Positions 35,396-43,337 are shown, numbered from the stretch's first letter. The stretch: DNA of 44,242 bases from Bacteroidota bacterium (GCA_947447995.1 CANFLQ010000010.1:1-44242); one strand, 5' to 3'. Program-made: numbers and translations. The notes: generated from the letters alone by a model not told the origin.

Positions 35396-35444
35396 AACTG
35401 TGTTTTTACGCAGTTGATAGTAAAAATTTGTAAATGTACTTTTG
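35396..35444 (+). promoter_or_regulatory. Lux-box-like promoter, copy 1 (drives the CapK-like gene)
   Basis: AACTGTGTTTTTACGCAGTT (35396-35415) is a 20-bp palindrome; its last bases overlap TTG (35414-35416), then 20 bases and TACTTTTG (35437-35444). The ATG follows at 35509. The same design appears at 37076 and 42081. Confidence 0.75.
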
Positions 35445-35508
35445 TGCATTCAGTTGTCAAAATTACTATTTATAAATCAATATCCATCCCCTTTAAAATA
35501 AATTTAAA

Positions 35509-36822
35509 ATGCTGTCCTACTATTTAATAGATGTGCTACGAGGCACCGATGTTGTTAAAGATTTTAACAGTATTAAAAATGAAATATCCCAAGGATATGA
35601 TTTTTTAGAGGATCAAAAAAATAAAAAACTCATTCACTTACTCAAAAAATTACCCGCACATCCTTTTTATAAAGATAGCATTTTGGGTTTTGATGAAGCA
35701 ACCATACATGCCGACCCTTATAGGGTATTAAAAAGTTTACCCTATACAACAAAGCAACAAATAAGTAATTATGGTAATTGGTTTTATGAAAACGATCCCG
35801 AACAAACGTATGAAAACCGCTTTACAGGTGGCAGTACAGGTACACCCTTTAAATATCAATTATCCAAACATTCCATAAGCCGTATAACAGCATTTAATTA
35901 TTATTTGTGGCACCATTTTTTGGGATTTACTATTGGTGATAAAATAATATCGTTGGGAGGAGATGCATTGGGAAAAAATCCAACTATTAAAACAAAGTTG
36001 TACAATTACCTGCAACACAAATCGTTTATCCCTGGCGATATTATTAGCCAAAATGTATTAACAGAGGGCTTTAAGTTGATATTTGAAACAAAGTACGATA
36101 TTATATATGCGTACGCATCGTCGTTAGGTTATTTTGTAGACGAAGCAATAAGGCAAAATATTAAATTCAAAAAAAAAATTAAAGGAGTAGTTACCGTTTC
36201 GGAAATGTTACCCGATGAAACCCGAAAAAAATTTATGAACTTTTTTAACTGCGATGTTTTAAATTGTTATGGTGCAAGGGATGGCGGTGTTATGGGGGCT
36301 GAATTTAAAAGTGTTGACAATGGATTTTATTATAATTTTTACGATTGTATTACCGAAAGCATACAGTTGGATGAACAGTTGGGAAAACAAGAATTGGTAT
36401 TAACCAATTTAGGTAATTTTTCTTTCCCTTTTGTACGTTACAGAGTAGGCGATATTGGTACTATAGAAAAATATAAAAATGGCAATCTACTTCCTTTGGA
36501 TAAAATTACGAATCTCGAAGGCAGAACCCGCGATTTAGTATATACCCCTTCACGTAAAGTGGTACATGGTTCGGCATTTAACGCCATTTTAAAAGCATCA
36601 AGCGGAATTGACCGTTACCAAATTGTACAAGGCGCTGATTATAGTTTAGAGGTACGCATTAAATCAAATCAAGCTGAAATTGCAGAAGATGCAATAATTA
36701 ATTTATTACATTCCATAGTAAACGACCCAGCGGTAGATATAAAAATTGCCCTCAATAAAGATTTTATACAAGGACAAAATCAAAAACATAAAATAATAGT
36801 ATCCAATACCGTAAATGCTTAA
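35509..36822 (+). CDS. Adenylate-forming enzyme, phenylacetate-CoA ligase/CapK-like
   Basis: A 437-residue member of the ANL adenylating superfamily, PaaK/CapK branch. The nucleotide P-loop is TGGSTGTPF (106-114), and the second core motif is YGARDGG (254-260), where Asp takes the place of the Glu usual in PaaK. The A8-like motif RYRVGDIG lies at about 308-315. It activates a carboxylic acid as an acyl-AMP and may pass it to CoA or another acceptor. It is the first gene of its unit and is followed by a terminator. CapK homologues are known from polysaccharide and cell-surface clusters. Its regulation next to a PAS-LuxR gene raises the possibility that it makes or breaks down the signal. Confidence 0.85.
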   Translation: MLSYYLIDVLRGTDVVKDFNSIKNEISQGYDFLEDQKNKKLIHLLKKLPAHPFYKDSILGFDEATIHADPYRVLKSLPYTTKQQISNYGNWFYENDPEQTYENRFTGGSTGTPFKYQLSKHSISRITAFNYYLWHHFLGFTIGDKIISLGGDALGKNPTIKTKLYNYLQHKSFIPGDIISQNVLTEGFKLIFETKYDIIYAYASSLGYFVDEAIRQNIKFKKKIKGVVTVSEMLPDETRKKFMNFFNCDVLNCYGARDGGVMGAEFKSVDNGFYYNFYDCITESIQLDEQLGKQELVLTNLGNFSFPFVRYRVGDIGTIEKYKNGNLLPLDKITNLEGRTRDLVYTPSRKVVHGSAFNAILKASSGIDRYQIVQGADYSLEVRIKSNQAEIAEDAIINLLHSIVNDPAVDIKIALNKDFIQGQNQKHKIIVSNTVNA

Positions 36823-36880
36823 AATACTCCACTCCGTTTTATTTAACAGGTATCTTGCTTGCCAATAAAGTTTAGGAATA

Positions 36881-36910
36881 AAAAAACACCGTATTAATAC
36901 GGTGTTTTTT
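36881..36910 (+). terminator. Terminator of the CapK-like gene
   Basis: AAAAAACACCGTAT pairs with ATACGGTGTTTTTT around TA, 58 bases after the stop. Its ACACCGT stem recurs at 21986-22018. Confidence 0.9.
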
Positions 36911-37075
36911 TATGTGTTATTGTTGCATTTTTATTAAAACAAATAAATTAATAATGTTAAGTATAACAGCTATTACAGGGCAGTATATACAACCATCATT
37001 CATACTGTATTACTATATCTCTATATTGCTTTTTCTTCCCCAAACAACAAAACACATTTTCAAATATTTAATTAA

Positions 37076-37124
37076 AACTGCGTTTTTACACAGTTGATTG
37101 TAGTTAATTGCAAGTATACTTTTG
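37076..37124 (+). promoter_or_regulatory. Lux-box-like promoter, copy 2 (drives the lipoprotein-peroxidase unit)
   Basis: AACTGCGTTTTTACACAGTT (37076-37095), TTG (37094-37096), 20 bases and TACTTTTG (37117-37124); the first gene starts at 37239. Between the terminator at 36881 and this box nothing coding is seen; the 61-codon frame at 36912-37097 looks random. Confidence 0.75.
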
Positions 37125-37184
37125 TGCCGTAATTAATCAAACACGCTATTTATAAATATAGGGTTGAGGTTAAAAAATAAATGT

Positions 37185-37221
37185 GGAGTAGCTGAAAATC
37201 CAATTAAAGAGTAGGCAAATA
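37185..37221 (+). promoter_or_regulatory. Repeated leader motif, copy 1
   Basis: GGAGTAGCTGAAAATCC then AATTAAAGAGTAGGCAAATA, just before the lipoprotein gene. The same motif lies at 38587-38627 before the next gene group. The GCT/GGC and GCC/GGC ends could pair weakly, with a C-to-T change matched by a G-T pair. It may be a translation enhancer or a structured RNA element. Confidence 0.45.
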
Positions 37222-37238
37222 AAATGTAGTATAAAACA

Positions 37239-38270
37239 ATGAAAACAACTATAAAATCAGCTATCTATTTATTGACTTTTGCTTTATTTTCTTGCACAGT
37301 AAATACTGAGTTAGAAAATATTTTGCCACAAAACACTGAAAATACAGCTAATGCCGAAAAATTTGCTCGTAAAAGCCCTATTGTGAATACGATTACCCTT
37401 AGTTATACTGGCAACCATGCAGAAATTAACAATTTATCTGCTTTCATAGTAAGTTTTGATTCTGAAAACCTTGCAGAAAGAAAAGGCTGGGATGGTACTG
37501 TTAAAGGTGGAAGACGTACACCTTTTCATAATTTTATAATAAATCAAAGTGGCACAATACTCACCGAACTAAGCTCTGACGATTTAGCGCTAGGCAATCC
37601 TGCATTTAAACCAGGGCAACCAATTGGTGGAATTATTGTAAAAGGTGGCAAAAACCCCGGAGGGCAAATGAGAGTAATGAAAACGGACGAAAATGGTGAA
37701 GTAGAGTTACCTAAAGAATGGAAAGAAGGAGAATATTTAATACAAATTGAATCAAAAATTCAAAACTCGGAATTTGTGTTGACCATTAACAAAGAAAAAA
37801 TTAAGGAGGTAACCCCTATAAACATGTTAGTTAATAAAGATGGTACAATACGTAATTTTTATTATGAAGAAGATTTTCAATTACACAATGATATTGCAAA
37901 ATATTTAGGAGTAGAACAAATTGTTATTGAAAAAGGATATTATACGGTGGATTATTCTGATAAAAAGGATGGGGGAAATGTGAGCCTTAAAGTTAAAAAT
38001 GGTGGGAAGATAACGGGTAGCATTATTATAAGTAATGGAAACGCAAAATTTTATGAAGGAGTAGATCCAAAAGGTATTGATTGCAAAGGCTTCGGGGTTG
38101 CTTGTTTTTATAATGCAGAAACTGGAATAGACAAAAAAGACATACGACAGTATGTTGTAAAGCCAATTATTGAAAAAAATATTTTGATTGGTGTTAAAAT
38201 TTTAGAGAAAAAAAATGGACTAAATTTTATAAATATGAAAAAGGGAATTACTCAATCTGGTATAAAATAA
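37239..38270 (+). CDS. Lipoprotein of unknown function (apparently frameshifted near its end)
   Basis: A 343-residue protein with a lipoprotein signal peptide (TFALFSCTVN, lipid-bound C19). The rest is hydrophilic and beta-rich and matches no family I know. It is the first gene after the second lux-box-like promoter. The reading frame ends at 38270 after ITQSGIK, but from an A8 run (38208-38215) the sense continues much better in the next frame, which runs on through 38572 without a start codon. An extra A in the run would give a single protein of about 444 residues, so the listed end may be wrong or the gene may be broken. A programmed -1 slip at the run is a third option. Confidence 0.72.
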   Translation: MKTTIKSAIYLLTFALFSCTVNTELENILPQNTENTANAEKFARKSPIVNTITLSYTGNHAEINNLSAFIVSFDSENLAERKGWDGTVKGGRRTPFHNFIINQSGTILTELSSDDLALGNPAFKPGQPIGGIIVKGGKNPGGQMRVMKTDENGEVELPKEWKEGEYLIQIESKIQNSEFVLTINKEKIKEVTPINMLVNKDGTIRNFYYEEDFQLHNDIAKYLGVEQIVIEKGYYTVDYSDKKDGGNVSLKVKNGGKITGSIIISNGNAKFYEGVDPKGIDCKGFGVACFYNAETGIDKKDIRQYVVKPIIEKNILIGVKILEKKNGLNFINMKKGITQSGIK

Positions 38271-38572
38271 ATGTAAATGGCAGCAAAAAAACAGACAAAT
38301 TGATTGATGATATTCAAATAAATCCATTATTAAAAGATAAATATGAAAAAATGCTTGACGAGCAAGCGCAAATAAATTTGGAACAAACAAATTTAAGAGC
38401 CGAGCAAATTGATAAAGCAATGAATGAGATAGAACCGGCAAACCGTCAAGCATTTATCGAATTTTTAAATGCAAATGAGCAATTAGATATTACAAATAGT
38501 GTACATGTGTTTAAAGGTAATTTTTTACCTATAAATACAGGTGGTACAAGCACAAAACCAGTTTCAAAATAA
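38198..38572 (+). CDS. Likely 3' part of the lipoprotein gene in the shifted frame
   Basis: This frame is open from 38198 to 38572 and has no ATG before residue 53 of the stretch (a TTG at 38300 is the first plausible start). It reads WTKFYKYEKGNYSIWYKIN then VNGSKKTDKLIDDIQINPLL, protein-like from the A8 run onward, and ends in a charged helix (NEIEPANRQAFIEFLNANEQ) plus a flexible tail. Joining it to the preceding gene needs one extra A or a -1 slip at 38208-38215. Alone it would be a 90-residue helical protein with a TTG start, possibly coupled to the preceding gene. Confidence 0.6.
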   Translation, partial: NFREKKWTKFYKYEKGNYSIWYKINVNGSKKTDKLIDDIQINPLLKDKYEKMLDEQAQINLEQTNLRAEQIDKAMNEIEPANRQAFIEFLNANEQLDITNSVHVFKGNFLPINTGGTSTKPVSK

Positions 38573-38586
38573 ATAATAATAATAAC

Positions 38587-38627
38587 GGAGTAAGCCGAAA
38601 ATCCTAAAATAGAGTAGGCAAAAATAA
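38587..38627 (+). promoter_or_regulatory. Repeated leader motif, copy 2
   Basis: GGAGTAAGCCGAAAATCC then TAAAATAGAGTAGGCAAAA, 18 bases before the 285-residue gene. It lacks a TAnnTTTG box upstream, so it is probably an internal leader of the same transcript rather than a new promoter. Confidence 0.45.
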
Positions 38628-38644
38628 ATTCAAAAGTAAAAAAA

Positions 38645-39502
38645 ATGGAAGAGCCATCATTAGAAAAAACAATGGGTGTTTTAACCCAAGTTAACAAAAT
38701 TGGATTTGTTGAATTTACAACAGATCTTGTGAAAAATGTGTACGATGTAATTGTGCAATCATCTGTTGACCAATTGAAATCATTTTCGGAATTGGTAAAA
38801 GATGTTTCGGGGAGCGTTAGCGATTATCAAAAAAAAATAGGTTTGGAAGGAGACTCATTAAATTTGAATTGCGAAAAATATGCCATTGAGGTTTTAGGGC
38901 TTGAATCTTCTACTACTCCTACAGATTATACCCTTAACGGCGGCGATAATGCTACATTAATAGATAAACGCAATGCCATTATTGCTGATTTAACTGGGTT
39001 TGATTTTGATACTACTACTACTACTGTTGCAGATCCAAAAGGTACAATTCAAGATCCAAGTACTCTTCCTCTACCAGCGGATGAAATAACAATAACAGTT
39101 TCAAAGGAAAATTTGGACAAGCTTATTGCAATGAAACTTCTCAAAGGAGCTGAAGACAATTACAATATTTTAGTAACCATACTTAAAATTGGCATGCAAA
39201 AAATAGTAGTTGACAAAGGACTTATTGCTACAAAACTAACCTTTCATGTTGATGCTAATCAAACGGCATCCATAGCATCTTCCAATGTAAATATTAAATC
39301 GAAAAGTTTCGCTTTATCTGGTGGGGTAAATTATACAGGTAAAAAAGTAAGTGCAAACATAAGTGGTGGGTATAGTAATACTAGTTTAAGTGTTTCTGTT
39401 ATCAATGAAAAATCTTCTGCGGTTGCAAACATGTCGGCAGATATTGTAGGCGAAGTTAAAATTGAGTTTAGAACTGATTCTTTCCCATCCATAAGCAAAT
39501 AA
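38645..39502 (+). CDS. Unknown protein of the peroxidase gene group
   Basis: A 285-residue protein without a signal peptide, and I recognise no family. The N-terminal 65 residues look helical (TTDLVKNVYDVIVQSSVDQL), residues 95-150 are Thr-rich and variable, and the C-terminal 100 residues are beta-rich with alternating Ser and Val (SFALSGGVNYTGKKVSANIS then GGYSNTSLSVSVINEKSSAV), ending in VGEVKIEFRTDSFPS. It is 4 bases before the 131-residue gene, so the pair is probably translated together. The lack of export signals, like that of the peroxidase that follows, may mean a special release route. Confidence 0.68.
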   Translation: MEEPSLEKTMGVLTQVNKIGFVEFTTDLVKNVYDVIVQSSVDQLKSFSELVKDVSGSVSDYQKKIGLEGDSLNLNCEKYAIEVLGLESSTTPTDYTLNGGDNATLIDKRNAIIADLTGFDFDTTTTTVADPKGTIQDPSTLPLPADEITITVSKENLDKLIAMKLLKGAEDNYNILVTILKIGMQKIVVDKGLIATKLTFHVDANQTASIASSNVNIKSKSFALSGGVNYTGKKVSANISGGYSNTSLSVSVINEKSSAVANMSADIVGEVKIEFRTDSFPSISK

Positions 39503-39506
39503 ACTG

Positions 39507-39902
39507 ATGACATTATCCGAATTAATTTTATTACTTCATTATGAAGTTCAAAAATCGTTCAACCTTGTAGATGAATTAGCAAATTCAAATGACTCACAAA
39601 ATACGGTAAACGTACATTTAGGAATGGAAAAATTTGAAATAACAATTCCAATTTCTATTAATGAACGCGATATGTATTACAGCGAAGTTAACCGAAAGGT
39701 AGAGGATGAAAGATTTAGAAAATTTCATTACCCGCTAATCATTCAATCTGACAAAGAAATGAAAGGGAATGAGAAAGGAATACCAGCAAAAAAAAAGGGA
39801 AAGGTTTTAGATGTAGCCATTAAAAGTATTATTGATGAAAAATCAAAACCTACAGAAAGGGTAGGGCAAATGACAATAACACTAACGCGTGTTCGTTCGT
39901 AA
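39507..39902 (+). CDS. Unknown small protein, possibly trypco2-like
   Basis: A 131-residue protein starting 4 bases after the previous gene. Its start has a helical LSELILLLHYEVQKSF, then a beta strand region VNVHLGMEKFEITIPISINE, a basic middle part and a last strand RVGQMTITLTRV. The pattern of an N-terminal helix and edge strands around a variable loop slightly resembles the trypsin-co-occurring domain 2 family, but this is a weak hint. No catalytic residues stand out. Confidence 0.55.
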   Translation: MTLSELILLLHYEVQKSFNLVDELANSNDSQNTVNVHLGMEKFEITIPISINERDMYYSEVNRKVEDERFRKFHYPLIIQSDKEMKGNEKGIPAKKKGKVLDVAIKSIIDEKSKPTERVGQMTITLTRVRS

Positions 39903-39996
39903 TCTTTCTCTTTTTTTTTAAGCCAATACTATAAATAACACGTTAAAGTAGAGACCAGAAACTACTATAATAAACGGACTAAAAAATTATAAAAAA

Positions 39997-41688
39997 ATGG
40001 CAAAAATTCAAAAACAAAACGACGAATTAATTTCTAAAATAGAAGTTGATGAGTTAACAAAAAAATTAGAGACGCTTAAAATAAATCCAACGGTAGAAGT
40101 TGAGAAATTTGCAATTGCATTAAAAAAAATAAATCCAATAGCATTAGTGCCTTTTGAAAAATTACCAGAGGAGGTTCAGCAATCTATTAGAGGGTTAAAT
40201 AATGAAACTAAAAGATTTCACGGCGCTAAAATAGCATTATCGTGGTTTCCCTTTCCTATGCGTTTTTCTCCTTGCCGCGATAAATTTGGATATTTAACTT
40301 CTAGCACTGTAAGAGCTTCTAGCAAATTAAATTTTAATGTAATTACCATAGGGCTTATGAATCAATTGGGTAATTTAATGGGAAACCCAGGTAGGGATGT
40401 GGGAGGAGACTCTAATATTCCTTCTGGCTATACCTATTTTGGTCAATTTGTGGATCATGATATAACATTAGATGTTTCCTCTTCAATTGATACAACTAAC
40501 GACGCAAGAACTATTAATAATATGAGAAGTCCCTCATTAGATTTGGATAATTTATATGGAAGAGGTCCTGCTCTCGACCCTTTTTTGTATGTGTTTCCTT
40601 CCGTTGGTTCAAGTACAGCAATAAAATTTAAATTAGGGGTTAATACAAATAGTGGAAGAGGCGGGCCTTCGTTAAGTGGCGATATTGGTGCAGGTATGGC
40701 AACACAAACTAATTTTGATGTTCCTCGGATACGTGATACCAATACTGCAGTTATAGGAGATCCTAGAAATGACGAAAATTTATTTGTGGCTCAGTTTCAA
40801 ATGGCAATGTTAAAATTTCATAATGCTGTAGTTGATATTGTAGTAGCTTCGGGTTTTACTGGAGATGTTTTTGTTGAATCAAAAAAAATTGTTACGCATC
40901 ATTATCAATGGGCTGTAGTAAATGATTATTTAAAAAGAATATGTGGTTCAACTGCTACCTCTAACGCATTAGGTTCCGTGGCTGCAAGTGTTGGAAGTGC
41001 ATTTAGTATGCCTGTGGAATTTTCTGTTGCGGCATATAGGTTTGGACATAGTTTAATACGTGATAGATATTGGATAAATCATAATTTTATTAATGAATCA
41101 TTAGCTCAAGCGTTCAACTTTGTACGAAATCCTAATTTACCAGTTCGCTCAAATTGGGTGGTAGATTTTAATGCTTTTTTTCCTACAGGAGTTAGTGTTC
41201 CTGTATTTAATAATGCTAGAAAAATTGATAGCGTTTTGGCGAATGGTTTAGAAAGTTTACCAGGAGGGAGTGGCATTATGGCAATGCTAGCAACACGAAA
41301 TTTAAGAAGAGGTCTTGCAATGGGATTACCTAGTGGTCAAGCTACTGCAATTGCCTTAGGTATAACACCCTTAACTACAGCCCAATTATTAACAGGCTTA
41401 ACAGATGCAACAGAAACAACTCTTTTAAATTCAAATGGCGGACTTTTATTAAACAAAACTCCTTTATGGTATTATATTTTAAGAGAGGCAGCTGTTCTTG
41501 GAGGGGGTAATAAACTTGGTCCATTAGGAGCTAAAATAGTTGCAGATACATTTGTAAGAATTTTAAAAAGAGATGGAGAGTCTTACCTTAACAGTGTAGG
41601 AGGATTTACACCTTTTTTACCCTCCGATTTGGCTGGTGATTTTACCGTAACGGATATAATAAAATTTTCAGGAGTAAACAGACCGTAA
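39997..41688 (+). CDS. Haem peroxidase of the animal (myeloperoxidase/peroxinectin) type
   Basis: A 563-residue peroxidase-cyclooxygenase superfamily protein. All key residues of the myeloperoxidase active site appear in order and spacing: Q150, D153 and H154 in YTYFGQFVDHD (distal side), R257 and E260 in IGDPRNDENLF, and the proximal H351 in AYRFGHSLIRDRYW. In myeloperoxidase the Asp and Glu bind haem covalently, so this enzyme may do so too. No signal peptide is seen. It would use hydrogen peroxide to oxidise halides or small organics. It is the last gene of the unit begun by the lux-box-like promoter, 94 bases after the previous gene. Bacterial members are known, but their biological roles are poorly defined. 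Confidence 0.9.
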   Translation: MAKIQKQNDELISKIEVDELTKKLETLKINPTVEVEKFAIALKKINPIALVPFEKLPEEVQQSIRGLNNETKRFHGAKIALSWFPFPMRFSPCRDKFGYLTSSTVRASSKLNFNVITIGLMNQLGNLMGNPGRDVGGDSNIPSGYTYFGQFVDHDITLDVSSSIDTTNDARTINNMRSPSLDLDNLYGRGPALDPFLYVFPSVGSSTAIKFKLGVNTNSGRGGPSLSGDIGAGMATQTNFDVPRIRDTNTAVIGDPRNDENLFVAQFQMAMLKFHNAVVDIVVASGFTGDVFVESKKIVTHHYQWAVVNDYLKRICGSTATSNALGSVAASVGSAFSMPVEFSVAAYRFGHSLIRDRYWINHNFINESLAQAFNFVRNPNLPVRSNWVVDFNAFFPTGVSVPVFNNARKIDSVLANGLESLPGGSGIMAMLATRNLRRGLAMGLPSGQATAIALGITPLTTAQLLTGLTDATETTLLNSNGGLLLNKTPLWYYILREAAVLGGGNKLGPLGAKIVADTFVRILKRDGESYLNSVGGFTPFLPSDLAGDFTVTDIIKFSGVNRP

Positions 41689-41749
41689 GTTTATTTTTAA
41701 TCATTTATAATTGAGGTCTTTTTATTCAGTATTTTTTATAAATTATTTA

Positions 41750-41851
41750 ATGAAAAAGAATATTTTTTTTGTACTTATTTCTATAATTAAGTTTTTTGCT
41801 ATTGTAAACAGTATTATTTTGCCTGCAATATTTAAAAAACCATTTAATTAG
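41750..41851 (+). CDS. Possible 33-residue hydrophobic peptide
   Basis: MKKNIFFVLISIIKFFAIVN plus SIILPAIFKKPFN is like a short membrane or signal peptide with charged ends. It follows the peroxidase gene by 61 bases and precedes the terminator. There is no evidence beyond its composition, and AT-rich DNA yields such frames by chance. Confidence 0.2.
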   Translation: MKKNIFFVLISIIKFFAIVNSIILPAIFKKPFN

Positions 41852-41934
41852 GGTTTAATTTATTTCTAAATTTATTTTTTAAAAGTAATTTTAACTAATA
41901 GCGCAATTTTTTTATTGAGTAATTATGTTTATAC

Positions 41935-41969
41935 GAGGCTGTCTTTAATTGTAAGGCAGCCTCTTTTTT
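41935..41969 (+). terminator. Terminator of the peroxidase unit
   Basis: GAGGCTG (41935-41941) pairs with CAGCCTC (41957-41963), with an inner CTT/AAG pairing, followed by six T. It lies about 245 bases after the peroxidase stop, leaving an AT-rich stretch between (41689-41934) in which only the doubtful small frame was seen. Confidence 0.85.
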
Positions 41970-42080
41970 GTTTATTTTATGGGTATCTTACTAAATTGAA
42001 AAGTAGAAATATACCGCCACACTCAACAGTATTTATTTTTTAGCGCATATCCTTTTTTCTTTCCAAAAAAAATTAATTAT

Positions 42081-42129
42081 AACTGCGTTTTTACACAGTT
42101 GATAGTAGCTAATTGCAAATGTATTTTTG
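42081..42129 (+). promoter_or_regulatory. Lux-box-like promoter, copy 3 (drives the M15 peptidase gene)
   Basis: AACTGCGTTTTTACACAGTT (42081-42100), identical to copy 2, then TTG (42099-42101), 20 bases and TATTTTTG (42122-42129). The peptidase gene starts at 42234. Confidence 0.75.
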
Positions 42130-42233
42130 TATTTTTATTTGTTAACCAGATTAGGTATTTTATTTTAATGCAAAGCAGCAATAATCAATTACCGAAATTT
42201 TGGGTAAAATACTAAATTAAATAACAGTAATAT

Positions 42234-42746
42234 ATGGATACTTTCACACAAAATCGCATCGCAAAACTTCATCCTTTGGTACGGGAAGAAGTAACAAAAA
42301 TAATTCAAGAATGTGATACAACACTTACAGGCAAAGCAAAAGTAAGAGTTACGCAAGGATTACGCACTTTTACAGAGCAAGAAGATTTATATTCACTTGG
42401 TAGAACAAAAGTAAATACAAATGGTAAAACCACACGAAAGCCAATGGGAAACAAAGTAACCAATGCCAAAGCAGGGCAAAGCATACACAATTATGGCTTT
42501 GCAATAGATATTTGCCTCATTATAGATAATAAAGAAGCGTCTTGGGACACTGCAAAAGATTGGGACAACGACAAAATAGCAGATTGGTATGAGTGTGTAA
42601 AAATATTTGCCAAGTATGGTTGGGAATGGGGAGGAAACTGGAAAATTTTCAAAGATTTACCACATTTTGATAAAAAAGGCTTCGGTTCGTGGAGAAAATT
42701 ATCTAAACTAAAACAAGATAAAGAGGGATATGTAATTCTGCTTTAA
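42234..42746 (+). CDS. M15 family peptidoglycan endopeptidase (CwlK/endolysin-like)
   Basis: A 170-residue zinc peptidase that would cut the L-Ala-D-Glu bond of peptidoglycan stem peptides. The zinc ligands are H85 in GQSIHNYG, D92 in FAIDICL and H144 in DLPHFD; the conserved RTFTEQEDLYSLGRT segment precedes them, with R44 as a likely substrate-binding residue. The sequence GWEWGGNWKIFKDLPHFD is typical of CwlK and of phage endolysins of this type. There is no signal peptide, as in endolysins, so the enzyme needs a holin-like or other release route or acts after lysis. It is transcribed alone from the third lux-box-like promoter. Confidence 0.9.
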   Translation: MDTFTQNRIAKLHPLVREEVTKIIQECDTTLTGKAKVRVTQGLRTFTEQEDLYSLGRTKVNTNGKTTRKPMGNKVTNAKAGQSIHNYGFAIDICLIIDNKEASWDTAKDWDNDKIADWYECVKIFAKYGWEWGGNWKIFKDLPHFDKKGFGSWRKLSKLKQDKEGYVILL

Positions 42747-42899
42747 TTTATAGCAGTCTTTACCAATGGGAGTAACAAGTGTAGGGTTTTCAATAAGTTC
42801 ATCAATAACAGAAGCTAAATCAGAAGCAAGAGATTTATTTTTTTAGCTAACCGTTTTAACTTTCTTTCAAAAGGTTCGGTAGCAATTACATCAAAGTTT
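42747..42899 (-). pseudogene. Broken RelE/ParE-type toxin gene remnant
   Basis: Read on the minus strand it gives IATEPFERKLKRLAKK, then after a missing base SLASDLASVIDELIENPTL and TPIGKDCYK, which match RelE/ParE-family toxins of Bacteroidetes. There is one frameshift, and the C-terminal third is gone: the match stops within 3 bases of the M15 gene's stop. The toxin cannot be made. Confidence 0.7.
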
Positions 42900-42901
42900 A
42901 G

Positions 42902-43008
42902 TTAATAAGTCTTTAGCAAATTTATAACACTTATGTAATCAAGGTTTTTAAGCATTTCTATAAAAAACGAATGCGGTTATTTTCTTTTATATCAAGTAAT
43001 ACTTTCAT
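42902..43008 (-). pseudogene. Broken antitoxin gene remnant
   Basis: From the ATG at 43008 (minus) it reads MKVLLDIKENNRIRF, then after one missing base FIEMLKNLDYISV, a pattern seen in small antitoxins that precede RelE-like toxins. The frameshift and early stop make it a relic. Together with the toxin remnant it fills most of the 627-base gap 42747-43373; the rest (43009-43373) shows only AT-rich DNA and the dxs promoter region. Confidence 0.55.
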
Positions 43009-43337
43009 CGTTTTATTGTTTAAGTTCGTTCCTTACAATCACGTTTTTGATTTAATTTTAGCAAAAAATTACATTGCTGTTAACTTATAGCTAAATAAGC
43101 AGAATTTTTTTTGGAATCAAGTCCTTAGCTTCTCGTATTCGTTTAGTTATTTTTGGTTTGTATATTTAATTTACTACAATTTACTACAAAGATATTTTAT
43201 GAATTTTTATAAAAGAAATTGTTTGAGAATTATTAAACCTTCTTTTGGCTGTACACTATCCGCATAAATAAACTTACGAAGCAGTTGAGCGTAGCTAACT
43301 CAAACAATTAAAATGTAATTATTTTACCAAAATGTTT

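Noticed and set aside
35380-35460. A longer LuxR protein starting at 35460
   Set aside because: The extension would run through the palindrome and promoter of the opposite gene and lacks PAS-like sequence.
36912-37097. A 61-codon frame before the second lux-box-like promoter
   Set aside because: It covers a terminator tail and the promoter palindrome, has no family match, and looks random.
39944-39985. A third copy of the leader motif before the peroxidase gene
   Set aside because: Only scattered bases match (GTAGAG..CCAGAAA, CGGACTAAA); not enough to call.
41750-41851. A holin or signal peptide partner for the M15 peptidase
   Set aside because: The 33-codon frame is hydrophobic but too short and AT-biased to claim; listed only at low confidence.
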